Shown: in pieces, positions 62,207 through 64,000 of the stretch
Layout of the letters: each line of letters begins with the position of its first letter
How positions within the stretch are numbered: the stretch's first letter is position 1
Source: Actinomycetes bacterium
GTDB lineage: Bacteria; Actinomycetota; Acidimicrobiia; Acidimicrobiales; Ilumatobacteraceae
DNA: 64,000 bases
Assembly (NCBI GenBank): GCA_025356335.1
Contig: JANXUF010000022.1
Span: 18,901 to 82,900, forward strand
Reading direction: 5' to 3'
Program-made: the position numbers and the translations under genes
The notes under the pieces: generated by a model
Seen by the model: only the letters and a program-made list of their open reading frames with translations
What the model was told of the DNA's origin: nothing
The model's database searches: none

Positions 62207-62973
62207 GCATCATCGCCGTCGTCGGAGACGGTGCCACCACCACAGCGGTCGCGCTGACGGCTGCCTGGCCTGCGGATCAGTTGGCGGTCTGCCTCGAGGC
62301 CGACCCCCGTGGTGGGGTCCTCGCCGCCTGGCTCGATCTGACGCGGTCAGGCGGCGGGCTGTCCCAAGCAGCAGCACTCCCGTCGCCGACGTGGCCGCAG
62401 ATCGAGCTGCTGATCCAGACGTCGCCGACTGGCGTTCGCGCCCTGACAGCGCCCGTTCGAGCGATCGAAGCTGCGGCCTCGATCGGTGAGGTCAGCCATC
62501 GCGTCGTACCGATTCTCTCGATGCTCCATTCCCCGGTCTTCCTTGCAGACTGCGGGCGGGCACACCTCGGAGCCGGCCTGCCGGCGGTCGTGACCCAAGC
62601 GTCGATCGCCGTCGTGCCGGTGCTGCAACATCAGCGTTCGGCTCGGGCCGCAGCGGTACATGTCGAACGCCTCGCCGAATTGTGCGATGCGCTGGCCGCG
62701 AGAGCGATTCCGATCGTGCTGGCGGTGATCGGGGCGCGGCCGTACTCAGCAGATGAAATCGCCTCCTTCGTTGCCGGACGTGGTGAGCATGTGGCGACGG
62801 TGGACCTTGCCGTCGACGATTGGTCGGCGGCGGTACTCGCCGGGCGCACCGGTTCTTCGCGGCGATTGAAGCGCGCCGCACTGATGCGTTCGGCCGCCGG
62901 AGCTTCGGCGCTGCTATCGGCCACGCTCGTGTCGATCCAGCGGCCGGCACCCGTCTGGGGCGCCCCACGATGA
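62203..62973 (+). CDS. TadZ/CpaE-like MinD-type protein
   Basis: 256 residues. It starts MSIIAVVGDGATTTAVALTA in the position of a deviant Walker A loop, followed by ADQLAVCLEADPRGGVLAAW (the Asp of switch I) and FLADCGRAHLGAG. The loop has GDGATTTA where ParA/MinD proteins carry GGxGKT, so the usual lysines are absent. TadZ proteins place the Tad machine in the cell. It overlaps cpaB and cpaF by 4 bases each (ATGA). Confidence 0.7.
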   Translation: MSIIAVVGDGATTTAVALTAAWPADQLAVCLEADPRGGVLAAWLDLTRSGGGLSQAAALPSPTWPQIELLIQTSPTGVRALTAPVRAIEAAASIGEVSHRVVPILSMLHSPVFLADCGRAHLGAGLPAVVTQASIAVVPVLQHQRSARAAAVHVERLAELCDALAARAIPIVLAVIGARPYSADEIASFVAGRGEHVATVDLAVDDWSAAVLAGRTGSSRRLKRAALMRSAAGASALLSATLVSIQRPAPVWGAPR

Positions 62974-64000
62974 ACGGTCACCACCCTCCGGCGATCGATC
63001 GGCATACCCGCCACCGACCGGACACCCATCATCTTCGTCTCCTCGGCCCATTACGTGAGGAGATCGTGACCCACCTGTCGCTCCGCCTCTCCGATGTGCT
63101 GGCGACCGAAGCCGCACGCCGTGAGGAGCAGGTGAGTTCGCACACCCGCGGGGCGTTGATCCTCGACCGAGATCTGCAACGCAGCATGGTCGGCGGCTGG
63201 ATCCAGGAGGAGATCGCCACGATCGGCCAGCGTCGACTGGCCAAGGGCGAGCGCCCGCTCGACGTCGACGAAGTCAACGAACTACGCCACCAGGTGCTTG
63301 CGCAGATGTTCGGCCACGGTCCGCTCGAGCAGTGGATGCAGGACGACATGGTCGAGGAGATCGATGTCAACTCGCACGCGTCGACCTGGGTGACATTCAC
63401 AGACGGCCGCAAGGAGAACGTCGGGCAACTGTGGGACTCGCCGGAGACGCTCACCGCGTATCAAAAAGGTCTCGTGCTGCGCATGGGAACGGCCGGCGAA
63501 AGCCGCCTGGACACGAGTTCGCCAATGGTCACGTTGCAGGCTGACGACGGATCGCGTGTCGTGATGGTCCTGGGTGGCGCGTCCGAGCACGGCGTGTCGA
63601 CACACCCTCGCATCGCCATCCGGCGCTTTACCGTCCGCCAGGTCGGCCTCGGCGGACTTGCCGATCGCGGCCTGTTTCCGCCGTGGATCATCCCGCAACT
63701 GACAGCGTTGGTACGGACCGGTTTCACGATCCTCGTGTCCGGCGGTCCCGGTGCCGGCAAGACGACGTTGTTGACCGAACTCCTCGGCGTCGTGTCGCCA
63801 CTGGAACGCATCGTGACCGTCGAGAAGTCGTTGCTCGAACTGCGTCTCGAAGACGACCCGCGCCATCCGGACGCGCCAGCGTTGTTTACGCGGCAGGCCA
63901 ATGCCGAACAGCGCGGCGAAGTCACGACCAGATCGCTCGTCGAATTGACACGCAGGCTCAATCCCGATCGCGTCGTTGTCGGCGAACTCGTCGAGGACGA
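62970..64000 (+). CDS. cpaF: Flp pilus assembly ATPase CpaF/TadA, 3' truncated
   Basis: 343 residues are visible; the gene runs off the window. Features so far: FGHGPLEQWMQDDMVEEIDV and NSHASTWVTFTDGRKENVGQ (CpaF N-domain), RLDTSSPMVTLQADDGSRVV, RIAIRRFTVRQVGLGGLADR, Walker A SGGPGAGKTTLLTELLG (about 257-273), and NPDRVVVGELVEDE approaching Walker B. It is the secretion ATPase that powers pilus assembly at the cytoplasmic face. The ATG at 62970 overlaps the TadZ-like stop. It lacks the FHA domain found in some family members' N-termini. Confidence 0.9.
   Translation, partial: MNGHHPPAIDRHTRHRPDTHHLRLLGPLREEIVTHLSLRLSDVLATEAARREEQVSSHTRGALILDRDLQRSMVGGWIQEEIATIGQRRLAKGERPLDVDEVNELRHQVLAQMFGHGPLEQWMQDDMVEEIDVNSHASTWVTFTDGRKENVGQLWDSPETLTAYQKGLVLRMGTAGESRLDTSSPMVTLQADDGSRVVMVLGGASEHGVSTHPRIAIRRFTVRQVGLGGLADRGLFPPWIIPQLTALVRTGFTILVSGGPGAGKTTLLTELLGVVSPLERIVTVEKSLLELRLEDDPRHPDAPALFTRQANAEQRGEVTTRSLVELTRRLNPDRVVVGELVED

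Overview
The window reads as an ordinary chromosomal stretch of a high-GC actinobacterium. Evidence for that: a four-cysteine WhiB regulator (a family essentially confined to Actinomycetota and their phages), a WXG100 protein, many GTG starts and ATGA/GTGA gene overlaps, a Tad/Flp pilus cluster, a caa3-type oxidase and a methionine aminopeptidase with an N-terminal SEC-C zinc motif. An Acidimicrobiia/Ilumatobacter-like lineage is my best guess, from general impression and not from a marker-gene comparison. I see no rRNA, tRNA, CRISPR array, transposase or phage gene. No stretch longer than 300 bases lacks a gene.

Layout. 1-7.97 kb: a truncated metallophosphoesterase/DUF2156 fusion, a phosphodiester glycosidase-like surface protein, a coupled SRPBCC-sulfatase pair, a DUF427 protein, a DinB-like protein and an unrecognised protein. 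7.99-23.8 kb: a 12-gene minus-strand L-rhamnose operon with a divergent LacI-type regulator. ABC importer genes (ATPase, two permeases, binding lipoprotein) come first, then mutarotase, isomerase, the aldolase-dehydrogenase fusion, kinase, LutABC and a second sugar-isomerase-like gene. Together they would import L-rhamnose, cut it to DHAP and L-lactaldehyde, oxidise the latter to L-lactate and that to pyruvate. 23.9-28.1 kb: MgtC-like and PAP2 proteins, a two-component system, and a PlsC acyltransferase.

28.3-37.2 kb: a respiratory block. The canonical caa3 oxidase (ctaC with a heme-c domain, ctaD, ctaE, subunit IV, ctaG) is preceded by three genes that look like paralogues of oxidase subunits I, III and a membrane-anchored cupredoxin, in which I can find none of the metal ligands. 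This is the most unusual locus in the window. 37.2-45.7 kb: an ABC-2 exporter, serS and pdxH (joined by a chain of tiny ATGA-coupled reading frames), msrA, a Rieske oxygenase, a poly-gamma-glutamate hydrolase-like gene, ccdA-tlpA and whiB. 45.9-60.4 kb: a small unrecognised gene, an acyl-ACP thioesterase-like gene, a PLP dehydratase, a beta-lactamase-fold lipoprotein, an MBL hydrolase, orn, dut, an ATP-dependent DNA ligase, an M20 amidohydrolase, a NUDIX protein, a WXG100 protein, a thiamine-binding/HTH/HAD operon, coaA, a stand-alone adenine methyltransferase and map. 60.4-64 kb: prepilin peptidase, CpaB, a TadZ-like protein and CpaF (cut by the window end), the start of a Tad pilus cluster.

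Functions are read from motifs and overall similarity as I recall the families; no database search was run. Start sites were picked from Shine-Dalgarno sequences, overlaps and known family N-termini, and are less certain than stops.
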